Source: Channa striata
Lineage: Eukaryota > Chordata > Actinopteri > Anabantiformes > Channidae
Direction: 5' to 3'
NCBI GenBank assembly: GCA_033026295.1
Contig: CM065189.1
Location: forward strand, 6,961,203 to 7,025,202
Length of the DNA stretch: 64,000 bases
Below are positions 1 through 11,400 of this stretch, piece after piece; position 1 is the stretch's first letter; every line of letters starts with the position of its first letter. The notes under the pieces were generated by a model. It ran no database searches. It was not told the DNA's origin and saw only the letters and a list, made by a program, of their open reading frames with translations. A program made the position numbers and the translations under genes.

Positions 1-1
1 G

Positions 2-1132
2 AAAAACATTTGGTTTGTCTTAGATGGACTGGATCAGTATATTGTCCCGCTAAACTTCAACTGTCCGACAGTAACTGATGTTTCTGAGGTATCAGCAGTG
101 GATATTCTATTGACCAACCTGATCATGGGGAACTTACTCTCCAATGCTCACGTCTGGATAACGACACGATATGTAGCGGCCTCGCAAATCCCCTTTTGCT
201 ATTTGCTTAAAGAAACTGAGGTCCAGTGGTTCAGTGATGAAGAGAAGGAGCATCACTTTAGGACAGTTATCGAAAATGATGATTGGGCCAACAAAGCCAT
301 TGACCAAGTGAAAATATCAGGGAATCTGGACTTCCTTTGTCACATACCTTCAATCTGCACCATCATTGCAAAGGTTTTTAAGTATATTTTAGAGCCAGAT
401 TACGGATTTAACTTTAGTCCTTGGAATCTAACCCAGATTTATGCCAATATGATTGGGGCATCAGATATTATTGACAAACTGGAAAAGCTTAGCACTTCTT
501 GAAATGGAAGAGGGTAATGTAATGGATTTGATTTATGAGGATGATCTTTCAAAATGTGACGTAAGTGTTGAGGAAGCAACAGAATTGTCCAAGGACTGTC
601 CACCCATACTGATCGAAGAGAAGGGACTGAATAACACCACAGTGTTTCGCTTTGTTCACTGGAGCATTCAGCACTACTTGGCTGCATCGGCCAAATTGAA
701 AGACATTGAATTAAGTTCTTCCAAGTCTGCTCGTTGTCAGGATCTGGTAAACAAGGCTCTGCAGGGTGCAAAGGGAAAATATGACGTCTTTCTGCGCTTC
801 ATCTTTGGCCTCATCTATGAGGATGGTGTATTGGAGTCCACTGATCAGCTGTTTGAGTACACAAGAAAAAAGATCCTGGAGAAGACCTCCGTGAGTCTTT
901 TCTACTGTCTAAGGGAGTACGACGGCCTTGCTTTACTGGATGAGGTCCGGTTCTGTTTGAAGTACGGCTTCTCTCCAATCAGTGAACTCGAACCAAAGCA
1001 TTTCAGATCGCTAATTCAAAAGACCTGTGCTTTCGAAGGGATGTACAAGAGTTTTCAGATGCAGGTGTCTGAGAGGTGTGACAAGAGACTCCTGCAGCAG
1101 ATACCACTTGTTTTAAAATCAAGAAAGGCTAT
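2..1132 (+). CDS. NLR exon: second half of NACHT, winged helix and HD2 (frameshifted)
   Basis: This large exon is open in frame 2 up to the TGA at 500-502, then continues in frame 3 to the donor GTAAGT at 1133-1138. Homology to NLRs runs across the change: DKLEKL is read in the first frame and ALLEMEEGN in the second. So there is one surplus base in or next to the AAAA run at 483-486. It could be an assembly error or a true inactivating mutation. No other stop interrupts the 1.1 kb, which argues against an old pseudogene. Confidence 0.85.
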
Positions 1133-4100
1133 GTAAGTAGGCTCTACATACAGTAATCTATAAAGACATGGGCATGATAAATATTTACATGTTTTTTGTG
1201 CTGGCCTCCTCCTCCAACTAAATACTGTACATCGCTAAAAGTATGGTGGCCCTGAGAGGTCAATGCACAACAACTTAGGGAAATGCAATTTGACAACAAG
1301 GGGCAACATTCAGGGAAAATGCCAACAAAAAAATACACAATTAAAAAGAGAAAACATGCTGCAAGCAGTAACACAGCTACATACAGAAATGTGCTGCAAA
1401 TGCTAAAACAACCACAGAGTTTATTCTAGGGGCAAATGAGACACAACAAAAGATGCCGTTTGATTGTCACCACAGTTAAGGAACTCACATTAGCTCACTT
1501 TTTAGTGGCCCTGCATCTATTTGCCTGCATGCTGCAGTGCGTTGAGCTCCCAAAAGAAATAAAGGCTCAACCAAATGACAGAAATATAGATTTTGTAGCA
1601 TGCAAATGTGACATTGAGTGCATTTCAAATGAAAGCAACTAGACTTTCACACCTTTACTAAACATTCTTGAAATACAGTAGTGAACTGTTTTACTAGATA
1701 AAATGATCTAAAACTAAAAACAAAAATCAATTATTTCATAAATAGATAACATTTCTAATAGAAATTATGTACAAGAATGAATCCTAGTACCTGTGACATT
1801 GATGAGTAATAGTTAGGCATTTTTAAAAACGTTGACACTTTCAGTACTACAAACATATTGATTTCCCTCTATCATATTTGGGTTGTGTGAAATCGCAAAA
1901 GTTTGCATCCCCCTTGATAAATTAATTAAAAGCTAACTTTAATTTCCCTAAATATTCTGCTGTTGATCATGGCCTTGCATGTCTTTGCAGGCTGCGATTC
2001 TCTAACCTTACAGACAAGTGTTGTCCAGCCTTGGCAGCAATTCTCACCACAAGAGAGTCATACCTGAAAGAGCTGTACCTGGGATATAACTGCATCGGTG
2101 ACGATGGAGTCAGGGCACTTGTGAAGGGGCTAGGTGATCAAAGATGCAGACTGAAAATACTCTGCTTGAAAGGCTGTGGAGTGACCTCAGTAGGCTGTGA
2201 ATATCTGGTTTCCGCCTTGACACAGTCATGGAATCTGCAAGAGCTGAATCTCAGCAGCAATGACATAGGAGACGATGGACTGCGGCACCTTTCTAGTGGG
2301 CTGGGGTCTCTGGATTGTCATTTAGAAACACTTAAGTAAGTGCTGGGAATTTTCCCACCCTTTTTCTGGATATGGCAGTGATATCTAAACCAGGGGTCTC
2401 AGACTTAGAAGGTTCAATTTGACCTTATTATTAAAGTTTAATGTTAGTGCCCGCGAGTTTGTTTTGAACGGCACGGAACGGAAATGACGTTTTTATTGAG
2501 GAAATTTGGATTGAAACTTCAACGCGACAGCTTAAAAAGAAAGCTTAAAGAACTGTTAATACAGACATTTGAATCCTAATTATTATAATTATTATTATTA
2601 TTTTATTTACTTATTACTGATTGATTGATTTTCTTATTAATTTCTTATTTATTTTCTTCTAATTTGTTTATTTATTTTTTCATATGTTAAAAATAAAAAA
2701 TAAAGACATTTGAGAAGATTAAAATTATTTAAAAGTTTTTCTTGTGGAAACCTGATGCGGCCCAGCCTCACCCCGACTCTGCCTCCAGCGGCCCCCAAGT
2801 AAATTGAGTTTGAGACCCCTGATCTAAACAGTCAGCTTAGAAGGTTCAATGATTTCTTTTCCACACACTGGTTTTAACAAGTGTCAGCGTGGGCACTTTG
2901 ACTTGTCGATCACAGCCAGCATTATGTTGACCCCACTGTTCACTACGGCCCAAACTAGATATGTTAATAATTTCTTTTACAATTTTACATTTTTGGCTAT
3001 TTCTGTTATGTTGCTGTAACTTTTCTTTTACTGTCTAGACTATCACAGTGTAGCATTAAAAAGGCCGGGTGCGATCATCTGGCTTCGGCTCTGCAGAAGA
3101 ATTCCAGCCACATAAAAGTGTTGGATCTGAGCATCAATCAGATTGGAGACAAGGGGGCAAAGAAACTCTTTAAAAAGTTTGATATAACGAAGCTAAGGAA
3201 GTTGGAGTGAGTATGGCTTAATACACTGCAAAGACCTGAGCTCTGCTCGTCAACACATATGAATAAATAATTTAATGTTTTTTTTTTTTTACCTCATATC
3301 CATTTTGTAGGGTGCACCACTGTGGCCTCACTGAGTCAAGCTGTAGAAATATTGGGGAAGCTTTGAAGTCTGAAACCAGCAGTCTGGTTGAATTTAATGT
3401 GAGCAACAACAGCTTGAAAGATGCAGGTTTTGCTGTCCTATGCGAAGGCATGCGTGCATGCTGTAGAGTGGAAAAACTCAAGTAAGCACAAAATTCTCAA
3501 GCAGATCACTTAAAATGGAAACATGGGCAGTTAGATTTTCCCCATGTTAACATCAGCATGACTTTTGAAATAATGTCTTTTAAAAATGCAAATCTACTTG
3601 CTTAAATTTCTATTTCTCTTATTTCCTTTCAGTGTTTCAAGGTGTGGAATTACTGATTTTGGCTGCTTTAATCTGGCAAATGTCCTGTGCTCCGTCTCGC
3701 AGCTCTACAGCAGTGAGTTTAGGCAAAAAACTGGCTGGCAGGCTGTTGAGCTGAAAGACCTCGACCTCAGCATGAACTACCTTAAAGACCAAGGAGTCAA
3801 ACAAATAACAGCTGGACTGACAAATCCCTACAGCAGATTGAGAGCTCTCAAGTGAATAATTTTTAAAGCAGACATTTTTAGCATTTGTTTTCCTGGTTTT
3901 GTTGAAAGAACGGTGTGCTACAGCACCCTTTGTTTAATTTCAGCCTGAGCCGCTGCAGTCTGACGGATGACTGCTGTTCACCGCTTGCATCGGGATTAGA
4001 GTCAAACAGTGTTATCAGTAAGCTGGACCTTTCCAGCAACAACCTTCAAGATAAGGGAGTGCGGAAACTCTGCATGGGACTCCGAAACCCTCAATGTAAA

Positions 4101-5302
4101 CTCAAGATATTATCGTAAGTCATATATTTCTTTATGTCACTTCTGAAAGATGTACTGCCGTGTGTAGATATAAACTCTCTGTTTGTCTGTCAAATATGGG
4201 TTCAGATAACTCATACTAATTAATTTCAAAGTCAGTAATAAAACATAAAAAACAGTCACAGCTTTGTCAGGTCATTAACAAGGGAAAATGTAAAACTTTA
4301 AAACCATCAGATTTTGGTGCTAATCAGTACCAGATGCCTTCACTGTGGTAGAAATTCATAGAATTTCTGTTGGTTTTGATGGTTTTCTGAGTGGCTTTAT
4401 TACAAAGTATAAAAGAATAAGGAAGCACAAAGAAGGATATGACAAGTGAGTTACAGCGCACTAATCTCACATGTCTTGAGTATGAGATGTGATGCTTTAA
4501 ACAAAGTGACAGTACCACAGATGGAGTGGGGGAAGTATTAAGCACAGTCAGCATTTGTTTAATAACCACATATTTGGTGCAGCTTTCCACATGGAATCAA
4601 ACCAGCTGATTCGAATTTGGCCAAGTAAAAAAAAAATGTTAGTGAAATCACTAGCATTAGTGCTTTGTGTTATTTAGTTTACAGTGCTTTTTCATATTTC
4701 AGTCCAATTTAATAAACAACCATTTTATTGATTAGAGTGAAAGCTGACGGCTTCAATACTTATTTACATATGGCTGCATGTGTTTTCTTGCTCAAGGCAT
4801 TTATTCAAAATATAAGATTTTAAAATTCAGAAGGTGGGCTAACTGGTATTTACATTGTGTCTGATCAGAGTAAAACCTACATCTAAGTTCAGGTATCACC
4901 AGATCATTATCTGTGAGCTCGGTGGTGTCGATCTCTGAGTGACAATGTCAGTAAAATCTGAAAGATCCAATTAACTCGCATTTTGTTTTTGTCTAGACTC
5001 TATATCTGTGGTCTGACCTCCAGGAGCGTTCAGTTCCTGACCATTGCCCTGAAATCAAACCCTAAACATCTGACAGAGCTGCATCTGATGGGCAACAGTC
5101 TGGAAGACTCAGACATCCAAGTGCTCGTGGAGCTAACGAAGAGCCGGAAATACGCATTAGAAACAATCGAGTGAGTGTAGTGATGAGTTCTTCAAAAACG
5201 CCTATAAATCTATAATACACAAATGGATCTGATTTTCTGTGTCACTAACGCTTACCTCCCGTTTTTTTTTTTTTTTTGCCTTTCAGTGTCTCAGCAGATT
5301 GA
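2..5302 (+). CDS. NLR family receptor (NLRC3/NLRP-like), 5'-truncated by the window, one frameshift
   Basis: Cytosolic nucleotide-binding leucine-rich-repeat immune receptor, of the kind greatly expanded in fish. Exons, all with GT-AG borders: 2-1132, 1991-2335, 3039-3206, 3311-3481, 3633-3851, 3944-4114, 4997-5170 and 5287-5302. Every intron is in phase 2, as in this family. The first exon enters inside NACHT: Walker B (WFVLDGLDQY, about 11-40), sensor 1 (WITTRYVAASQIP, about 152-190), then the winged-helix and HD2 region with FRFVHWSIQHYLAA (about 645-690). The later exons each carry a ribonuclease-inhibitor-type LRR (for example LKDLDLSMNYLKDQGVKQ). The last coding exon adds only VSAD and a stop, so there is no B30.2 domain. 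The frame changes near 484-491 by one extra base. The N-terminal effector and FISNA parts lie outside the window. Which NLR subgroup it belongs to cannot be settled here. Confidence 0.88.
1133..1990 (+). other. NLR intron, no gene seen
   Basis: An AT-rich intron between the NACHT exon and the first LRR exon, from the GTAAGT donor to the TTTGCAG acceptor. Short reading frames here look like chance. Confidence 0.7.
1991..2335 (+). CDS. NLR exon carrying two fused LRR units
   Basis: At 345 bp it is about twice the 171-174 bp of the single-LRR exons that follow. It encodes two consecutive repeats (LKELYLGYNCIGDDG and LQELNLSSNDIGDDG). This suggests loss of an intron or an ancestral two-repeat exon. 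Phase is 2 on both sides. Confidence 0.85.
2391..2821. mobile_element. Non-autonomous hAT-type DNA transposon
   Basis: The 431-bp element begins CAGGGGTCTCAGACT and ends AGTTTGAGACCCCTG, forming imperfect terminal inverted repeats. It is flanked by a perfect 8-bp target duplication, ATCTAAAC, at 2383-2390 and 2822-2829, as expected for the hAT superfamily. The right part (about 2745-2821) matches a GC-rich end that I recognise from common fish hAT copies. The interior is AT-rich and has no transposase. It lies within an NLR intron. Confidence 0.9.
3039..5302 (+). other. NLR single-LRR exon series and terminal exon
   Basis: LRR exons of 168, 171, 219, 171 and 174 bp, then a 16-bp final coding piece. 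The 219-bp exon (3633-3851) has an insertion of about 16 codons (around SEFRQKTGWQAVE) in its repeat. The intron 4115-4996 holds no gene that I can see. The stop codon is TGA at 5300-5302. Confidence 0.82.
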
Positions 5303-5721
5303 GGAGATGGACAGTGGATAGAAAGACTCAAACTGGCTCCAATCATAATTCGCTCGGTCAAGTTCTCTTCATTCGTTTTAAAGCTTATGAGAAAATGAAA
5401 CATGCATGTATGTGATAGTTCCTTTAAGCAATTCAGAAACGTTTACATTTTTATTGCCACTTTTGATGTATTCTAATAACTGCTTAATCAGTGCCTTATT
5501 TCTAACAGAACTAACGTATTCTTTGGAAAGGTTGCACTGTGCGGCCTTTGAAATTTAAATCCTACAAAACAAAGAGGTGTTCTATGAATGTGTAGCAGGA
5601 CTTTTTCTGCTTGTATCCGAATATGCACCGGCCTCACATCATTGTCCTGTCACATGTCATATGTTACATATCACACGGTTAATGTTGGATGTGAAGCTTC
5701 AGTTCAAAGTATGACATTAAA
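5303..5721 (+). other. NLR 3' UTR with candidate poly(A) signal
   Basis: Noncoding sequence after the NLR stop. ATTAAA at 5716-5721 is the best poly(A) signal candidate. It lies directly before the CpG-rich start of the eef1a1 region, so the two genes are closely packed in tandem. Confidence 0.45.
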
Positions 5722-5729
5722 GTGCTTTG

Positions 5730-6450
5730 CTCGGGGCTGTGCGGTGGCGGTTCGCCTCTTTTCTCCATCCGAGTCTCCATCTAGTGGCCGATCCTGGTCA
5801 TGAATGACGCGTTTGACGCCAGTCGACACAGCGGCAGCCTGTGTGCGTGTGTCAGTGCAGCGCAGCAGCATCTGCTGGGTCGTCGCAGCGGATCAGCGGA
5901 GGCACCGCACAAGCCAAGGTGAGAAACCGACGGTGGCCGGCGCAGCACGGCCGAAACCCGCCGTGTTTCAGCTCGGCAGCCGGTGGTCAACGCGGGGACC
6001 AGTGTTGGTGATTTCAGGGACGTTTGGAAACGGCTGTTATGCAAGTGCATCATTCTAAGAGTCCAAACGGACAGTGGGACGCGGTGCGGCTTTGATGCCA
6101 TGGTGATTTGATCGAGGTGACGCCAGGACGTGCACAGGGGTGTGGATCGGCACCACCGTTTGATTGTTGTGTTCTGCGGGCCCGGCCCGTATGGCGCAGT
6201 TTCAGCTCAGAAAGATTCCACTTTGACAATGGTGCCGCATCCTTGTCCGCCAATCATCGTCCTGCTGCCGCCGCCGCCGCCGCCGCCGCCACAGAATAAC
6301 AACCAGCGTCCGCGGGGCGGAGGCGCATGTAGAACGCCCTCGGCTCTGCAGCGTGACGGCTCATTGCGGCACTGCCTCACGCAACATCCCCGCACGGTCC
6401 AGCCGTTCATTCTGTGCCGTCACGCCAAATCCACGCACATCTAGCAGGCT
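5730..6450 (+). promoter_or_regulatory. eef1a1: CpG-rich eef1a1 promoter, noncoding exon 1 and start of intron 1
   Basis: CpG density rises sharply here compared with the flanks. A noncoding first exon probably ends at 5919, at the donor CAAG|GTGAGA. A pyrimidine run, CCTCTTTTCTCC (5755-5766), could be the 5' terminal oligopyrimidine start expected for an EF1A mRNA. However, two ATG triplets near 5800 would then lie in the 5' UTR, so the true start may be further downstream. A (CCG)n run sits at 6268-6290. Confidence 0.5.
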
Positions 6451-8099
6451 CGATACGTCATGCGTGTTTTGGTTGCTTGTAAAAATATATATTTAAATTT
6501 AATATGCACATGTTTCAATATTTCGTCATGCAAAATTTTTTTATTTCCCCTGTGCCCAAAATGGGTTCCAAAACCAAGCACTGTGACGAAGATGATGATG
6601 ATGAATAATAGTTAATTCTGGGCACGTTTAAACTCGGCTCTGAAAGCGCGTGACCGTGCGCGTGCTGCACGAGGTAAATGACGCAACGCATCAACCAGTG
6701 TCGTTAGCTTCACCAATTTATACCAATTTTATATTTTATTATTTTATTTTATATTTCGGTTGCCCAACCTGGAAGTTAGCAGCTTCTTGTTTCCCTCGAC
6801 AAAAAGGTAATTGGGGTTTTTCAATTTATGTTCAGGTTATAGCGGAAAATAAGTTCCATGACTAGCAGACGTTTGTAAGACTTCAACAATTCGTTTAGTA
6901 AAATAATCCTGACAGATGAAGACCACCTGTATGATTTTTAAAGCCTGAATACGTCAGAAGTGTAAAGGTACGTTTAGGCAACAAACGGACTACACCGCGG
7001 TCGCATGATTTCAACGTCATCATCACTAAACTTCCGAATCTTAATTTGATTTAACGCCCGTAACCCTCCTACAAAAGCATTTATTACAGTATTGGCCTCA
7101 TAGTGTCAGTGATGGCGAGTTATGACATCAACGAGGCTCTAAAGACTTATTAGTAAATGGATAAGCAGACCGTTTATATGAGCCTCCATGTCCGGACATG
7201 ATGACGTTTAATGATCCCGACAATGTTTGTAGTTTGTTTGAGCTTCTTGTTAGCGACCAGCTTTTTAAAGAAAATCAATAGTTTAAAAAATGGCGTAAAT
7301 GGGATGTTTTTATTAATTATATGCTAAAACAGAAAACATTGGTATTGTGTTAATTACAGACCTTAATTCATTCATGGCAAGTGTTCTCCAAATGACTAAA
7401 TGTAAACGTAAATGTAAATGTAATTAGAAGAATATTTACAAAAAACACAGAAACACAAGACTTTATAAATATGGAAATGGAAGTGCAAAAATAGTACCTG
7501 ATTTCCATTTCTTATTTTCTGGAAAAAAGGAAAAATGGTCTAATTGCATTAATTGCTTTATCCTTCTGTTGTGTAATTTAATTTTCTTTAATATTGTTTT
7601 CAATCACAGTAATTTTTTTGAATTTCTCTGTAACACTAATAACAAAACCTGCACCAGACAAACATCTGTGTGGTCCTGACTTCACTGTCTAGTCTGTAAT
7701 ATGGTTTATGTTTTATGGCAATAATGCCACATTGATTTAATTGGGGGGCATTTTTAATAAATTTTGATTGTGTTTGCTCACTAACAGACTAATAGACTAT
7801 GAAACACTTGTAAGTGGGGATCCTATTATGTAGCATTATGTAATATGTAAAAGGGACATTTGAAGTGACCTGTACTTAATGGATTCTGCGTTCTTCTGTG
7901 AGTATTCTGGGGCAGGACTGCTTGAACAACCAGTGCTGGTTAGATAATATCCGTTCATGCTTTATGGACACGAATTGAAAGTACAGTCCTGGTGCTGGTG
8001 TCTGTGAGCGAGTCAGAGTCTTCCACAGCTCTGGCTTGTCTCTCTTTATTGTGTATTTATGCCTTTTGATGCTAGAACCTCACCCTCAGTATCTTCCAG
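5920..8099 (+). other. eef1a1: eef1a1 intron 1
   Basis: A 2.2-kb intron in the 5' UTR, between the donor at 5920 and the acceptor CTTCCAG ending at 8099. The first 500 bases are CpG-rich and the rest AT-rich. EF1A genes usually have such a first intron, with enhancer activity. No other gene is visible. Confidence 0.6.
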
Positions 8100-8110
8100 G
8101 GTGAGCAGCT

Positions 8111-10652
8111 ATGGGGAAGGAGAAGCTCCATATAAACATTGTGGTGATAGGACATGTCGACTCAGGCAAGTCCACTACCACTGGCCACCTCATATACAAG
8201 TGTGGGGGCATTGACAAGAGGACAATTGAGAAGTTTGAAAAGGAAGCTGCTGAGGTATAATTCAGTCACTTTCTTTACATCTTAAAATGTGATTGTGTTT
8301 TTCCACAGGTTGAGTTTACTTCAGGATCCATGTCTGTTTAACTGTGTCTTGTCTACCAAGTACCATGTCTATTTCTGTAGAGCTAAAAAACAATGTGCAG
8401 TTTACTGTTTGATTGCATTTATTTGCAATTGTGGTCCTTTTTTCAGCTTTATACAACACAATTCTTGAAAGAAACATATTACCTGTAGCAAAAGTTGCAT
8501 TATTTACCATACTTCCCCTTTTCTTTCCATTCCTTTTCCCCTTTGCTAGATGGGCAAGGGTTCCTTCAAATACGCTTGGGTTCTGGACAAGCTGAAGGCA
8601 GAGCGTGAACGTGGTATCACCATTGACATTTCTCTGTGGAAGTTTGAGACCAGCAAATACTACGTCACTATCATTGATGCTCCAGGACACAGGGACTTTA
8701 TCAAGAACATGATCACTGGAACTTCTCAGGTAGCAAGGAAGTGATAGAAAAAAACTGAAAATTGAATTTTAAAAAAAGAAAATCCCTAGGAGGAAAGACT
8801 TAATTATCTCCCGTTGTTTTTCAGGCTGACTGTGCTGTGCTGATCGTGGCTGCAGGTGTGGGTGAGTTTGAAGCTGGTATCTCAAAGAACGGGCAGACCC
8901 GTGAGCATGCCCTGCTTGCCTACACCCTGGGAGTGAAGCAGCTCATTGTGGGCATCAACAAGATGGATTCCACTGAGCCCAACTACAGCCAGAAGCGCTA
9001 CGAGGAGATCGTGAAAGAAGTCAGCACTTACATTAAGAAGATTGGCTACAACCCTGACACCGTGGCCTTTGTGCCTATCTCTGGTTGGAATGGAGACAAC
9101 ATGCTGGAACCCAGCCCTAATGTGAGCCTGAACATTAATTATACTCGACCCGACTGTGTAAATGATTTGCTTATTATGTACAGAATGACTCCTGCTTTAT
9201 GAGCAGTCTCAGGGTAAAACCTGAACTTCTCTCCCTCCACAGATGACCTGGTTCAAAGGCTGGAAGATCAACCGTAAAGATGGAAATGCTTCAGGCACCA
9301 CTCTGCTGGAGGCTCTGGATGCCATCCAGCCTCCCACGCGCCCCACTGACAAGCCCCTCCGCTTGCCTCTGCAAGACGTCTATAAGATTGGAGGTGAGTG
9401 CGGTGCTGCAGCCTGTAACGGTTATTGTTGTGTAATTTGTCGCCGGGAGAACGAACGTGAAAGTGCTCCAATTATCAGGTTCTTCTTTTGGAAATGAGCT
9501 GCCTTGTGACAAAAAGAGCAGAACTGAATGAGGTCATGTCCTACCGTGGATAGCTGTCGCTTATTTTAGAGTCTTGCAGAAGACTATAATTTTATTCATA
9601 TGGTTGTAAAGAAAGGAGGCATTTAATTTGATCATTCTGCTCTCTGACAGGTATTGGTACCGTACCAGTGGGCCGAGTAGAGACGGGAATCCTAAAACCT
9701 GGCATGGTGGTGACCTTTGCCCCCGTTAATGTGACTACTGAGGTTAAATCCGTGGAAATGCACCACGAGGCCTTGACTGAGGCACTACCTGGCGACAATG
9801 TTGGGTTCAATGTGAAGAATGTGTCCGTTAAGGATATTCGCCGTGGCAATGTGGCTGGAGACAGCAGGAACGACCCACCACAGGAAGCAGCCAGCTTCAC
9901 CTCTCAGGTCTGCAGATAGAAGTTTAGCTTTTAAAAATGGGGTTTACTTTCTACATCTAGTATCATGATCACAACTGAATTCAACAGTAATAAAAAAATT
10001 AATAACTAACGATAGCAGTGATGACAATGATGCTACAAATAAATGAAGTACAATCTTATAGCTCTAAAACTGAACACATGCCAGCACATACAGAAACACG
10101 CACGGCCTCGAGTGGGGGTTTCTGCATGTGCCCTTACCTGCCTTTACTCTTCTCTAGGTGATTATTCTGAACCACCCCGGGCAGATAAGTGCTGGCTACG
10201 CCCCCGTGCTGGACTGCCACACCGCACACATCGCATGCAAATTCGCTGAGCTCAAGGAGAAGATCGACCGTCGCTCTGGCAAGAAGCTCGAGGACAACCC
10301 CAAGTCCCTGAAGTCGGGTGACGCTGCCATCGTGGATATGATCCCTGGCAAGCCCATGTGTGTGGAGAGCTTCTCTGAGTATCCCCCACTTGGTAGGTTT
10401 TCTGTCCTACAGCAGGTTCCCTCCTTCTCATTCTAGCTGGCATTTATTTGTCATTATTTTAATCTCGATGACAGTGTAGTTAAATGTCAATCAGAGATGC
10501 TAAATGTTTTTCCACGATGCTCCTCAGGGAGGTTTGCTGTCCGTGACATGCGTCAGACGGTGGCCGTGGGAGTAATTAAAGGCGTGGAAAAGAAAGCCCC
10601 CACCAGCGGTAAGATCACCAAGTCAGCACAGAAGGCGCAGAAGGCCAAATGA
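8111..10652 (+). CDS. eef1a1: Translation elongation factor 1-alpha 1
   Basis: GTPase that delivers aminoacyl-tRNA to the ribosome in the cytosol. Coding exons: 8111-8254, 8550-8729, 8825-9121, 9243-9393, 9651-9907, 10158-10392 and 10528-10652. All have GT-AG borders, joining to 462 codons plus a stop, the usual EF1A1 length. Visible motifs are the P-loop GHVDSGKST, switch II region DAPGHRDF, guanine-specificity NKMD, and the C-terminal tail [10 protein letters not shown]. The tail lacks the GK ending of EEF1A2. Several positions are EEF1A2-like ([24 protein letters not shown]) and others EEF1A1-like ([19 protein letters not shown]). The linkage to kcnq5 favours EEF1A1 ancestry. MTWFKGW replaces the usual MPWFKGW. 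Which teleost copy (a or b) it is remains open. Confidence 0.95.
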
Positions 10653-11400
10653 ACGTTGTGCTGGGCTGCTGCCCCAAACGCTCACAGAGGCCGAAGACAC
10701 ACCCACACCCCGCCCCTACTGCACACCATAGTCAGCGTCTGGTCTATTATCACAATGCATCGCAAAAGCAGACGAAGGAAAAAAAATAACCAACTGCCGT
10801 ACTGTTAGTGATTAACATGTTGACGCACTGTTGTATGTAGGTTTTATTGTCACTCAGTTGGTGGCAAAATAACGCAACAAATTTGTGTGATGGTTCTCTG
10901 GTCACGTGCTGTTGTAGTTAGAACGAAGCTGCTCGTGGATGTAGCCAACAAACGTAGCTGCTTAGCACCAGTAACGAGGCAAAGCAACGCTCTGTGTTCT
11001 AGCTTTACAAGAGATACACTTCCTAGCCTGAGGTAGATTGGCTGCATGCATGTTCCTGTTTGCACCTTAGAGATACAAGCTTCAGAAACATCGTCTGATA
11101 CCTGAAATCTTAACGCCTAGCACTTTGCTTGACTTAATCTCCGTAGCAGTAGCTCTGTTAAATGTTACAGTTGCTGTTGAGTTCATGCACCTTATTCACT
11201 GTTATTTGTGAGCATATGTTCATAAAAGTAAAGCTGTTTAAACAGTATGTCTTTGTGGCGGGTATCATTGCTGCGGCTGGTTTACTTCCATGCTCCCAAG
11301 TCACCGAAGAACCGCAGTTTTTTACTCAAACTGTGCAAAAAAACAACAACAAAAAAACCGACTCTTCGTAGAATTTCCTTTATTGATGAATGAGAATAAA
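10653..11400 (+). terminator. eef1a1: eef1a1 3' UTR and poly(A) signal
   Basis: Noncoding sequence after the TGA stop. The first canonical AATAAA on the plus strand is at 11395-11400. It lies only 10 bases beyond the opposite-strand AATAAA of kcnq5. Confidence 0.6.
11379..11384 (-). terminator. kcnq5: kcnq5 poly(A) signal (AATAAA on the minus strand)
   Basis: This is the first canonical AATAAA read downstream of the kcnq5 stop codon on the minus strand. It implies a 3' UTR of about 2.4 kb. ATTAAA variants nearer the stop (about 13470-13475 and 13000-13005) are alternatives. Confidence 0.45.

Noticed and set aside
5781..6444. Several overlapping frames on both strands in the CpG-rich region
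   Set aside because: High GC content makes stops rare. No frame resembles a protein, and the region is the eef1a1 exon 1 and intron 1.
8111..10652. Assignment of the EF1A gene to eef1a2
   Set aside because: Several residues are EEF1A2-like, but the length (462 aa), the QKAK tail and the linkage to kcnq5 favour eef1a1.
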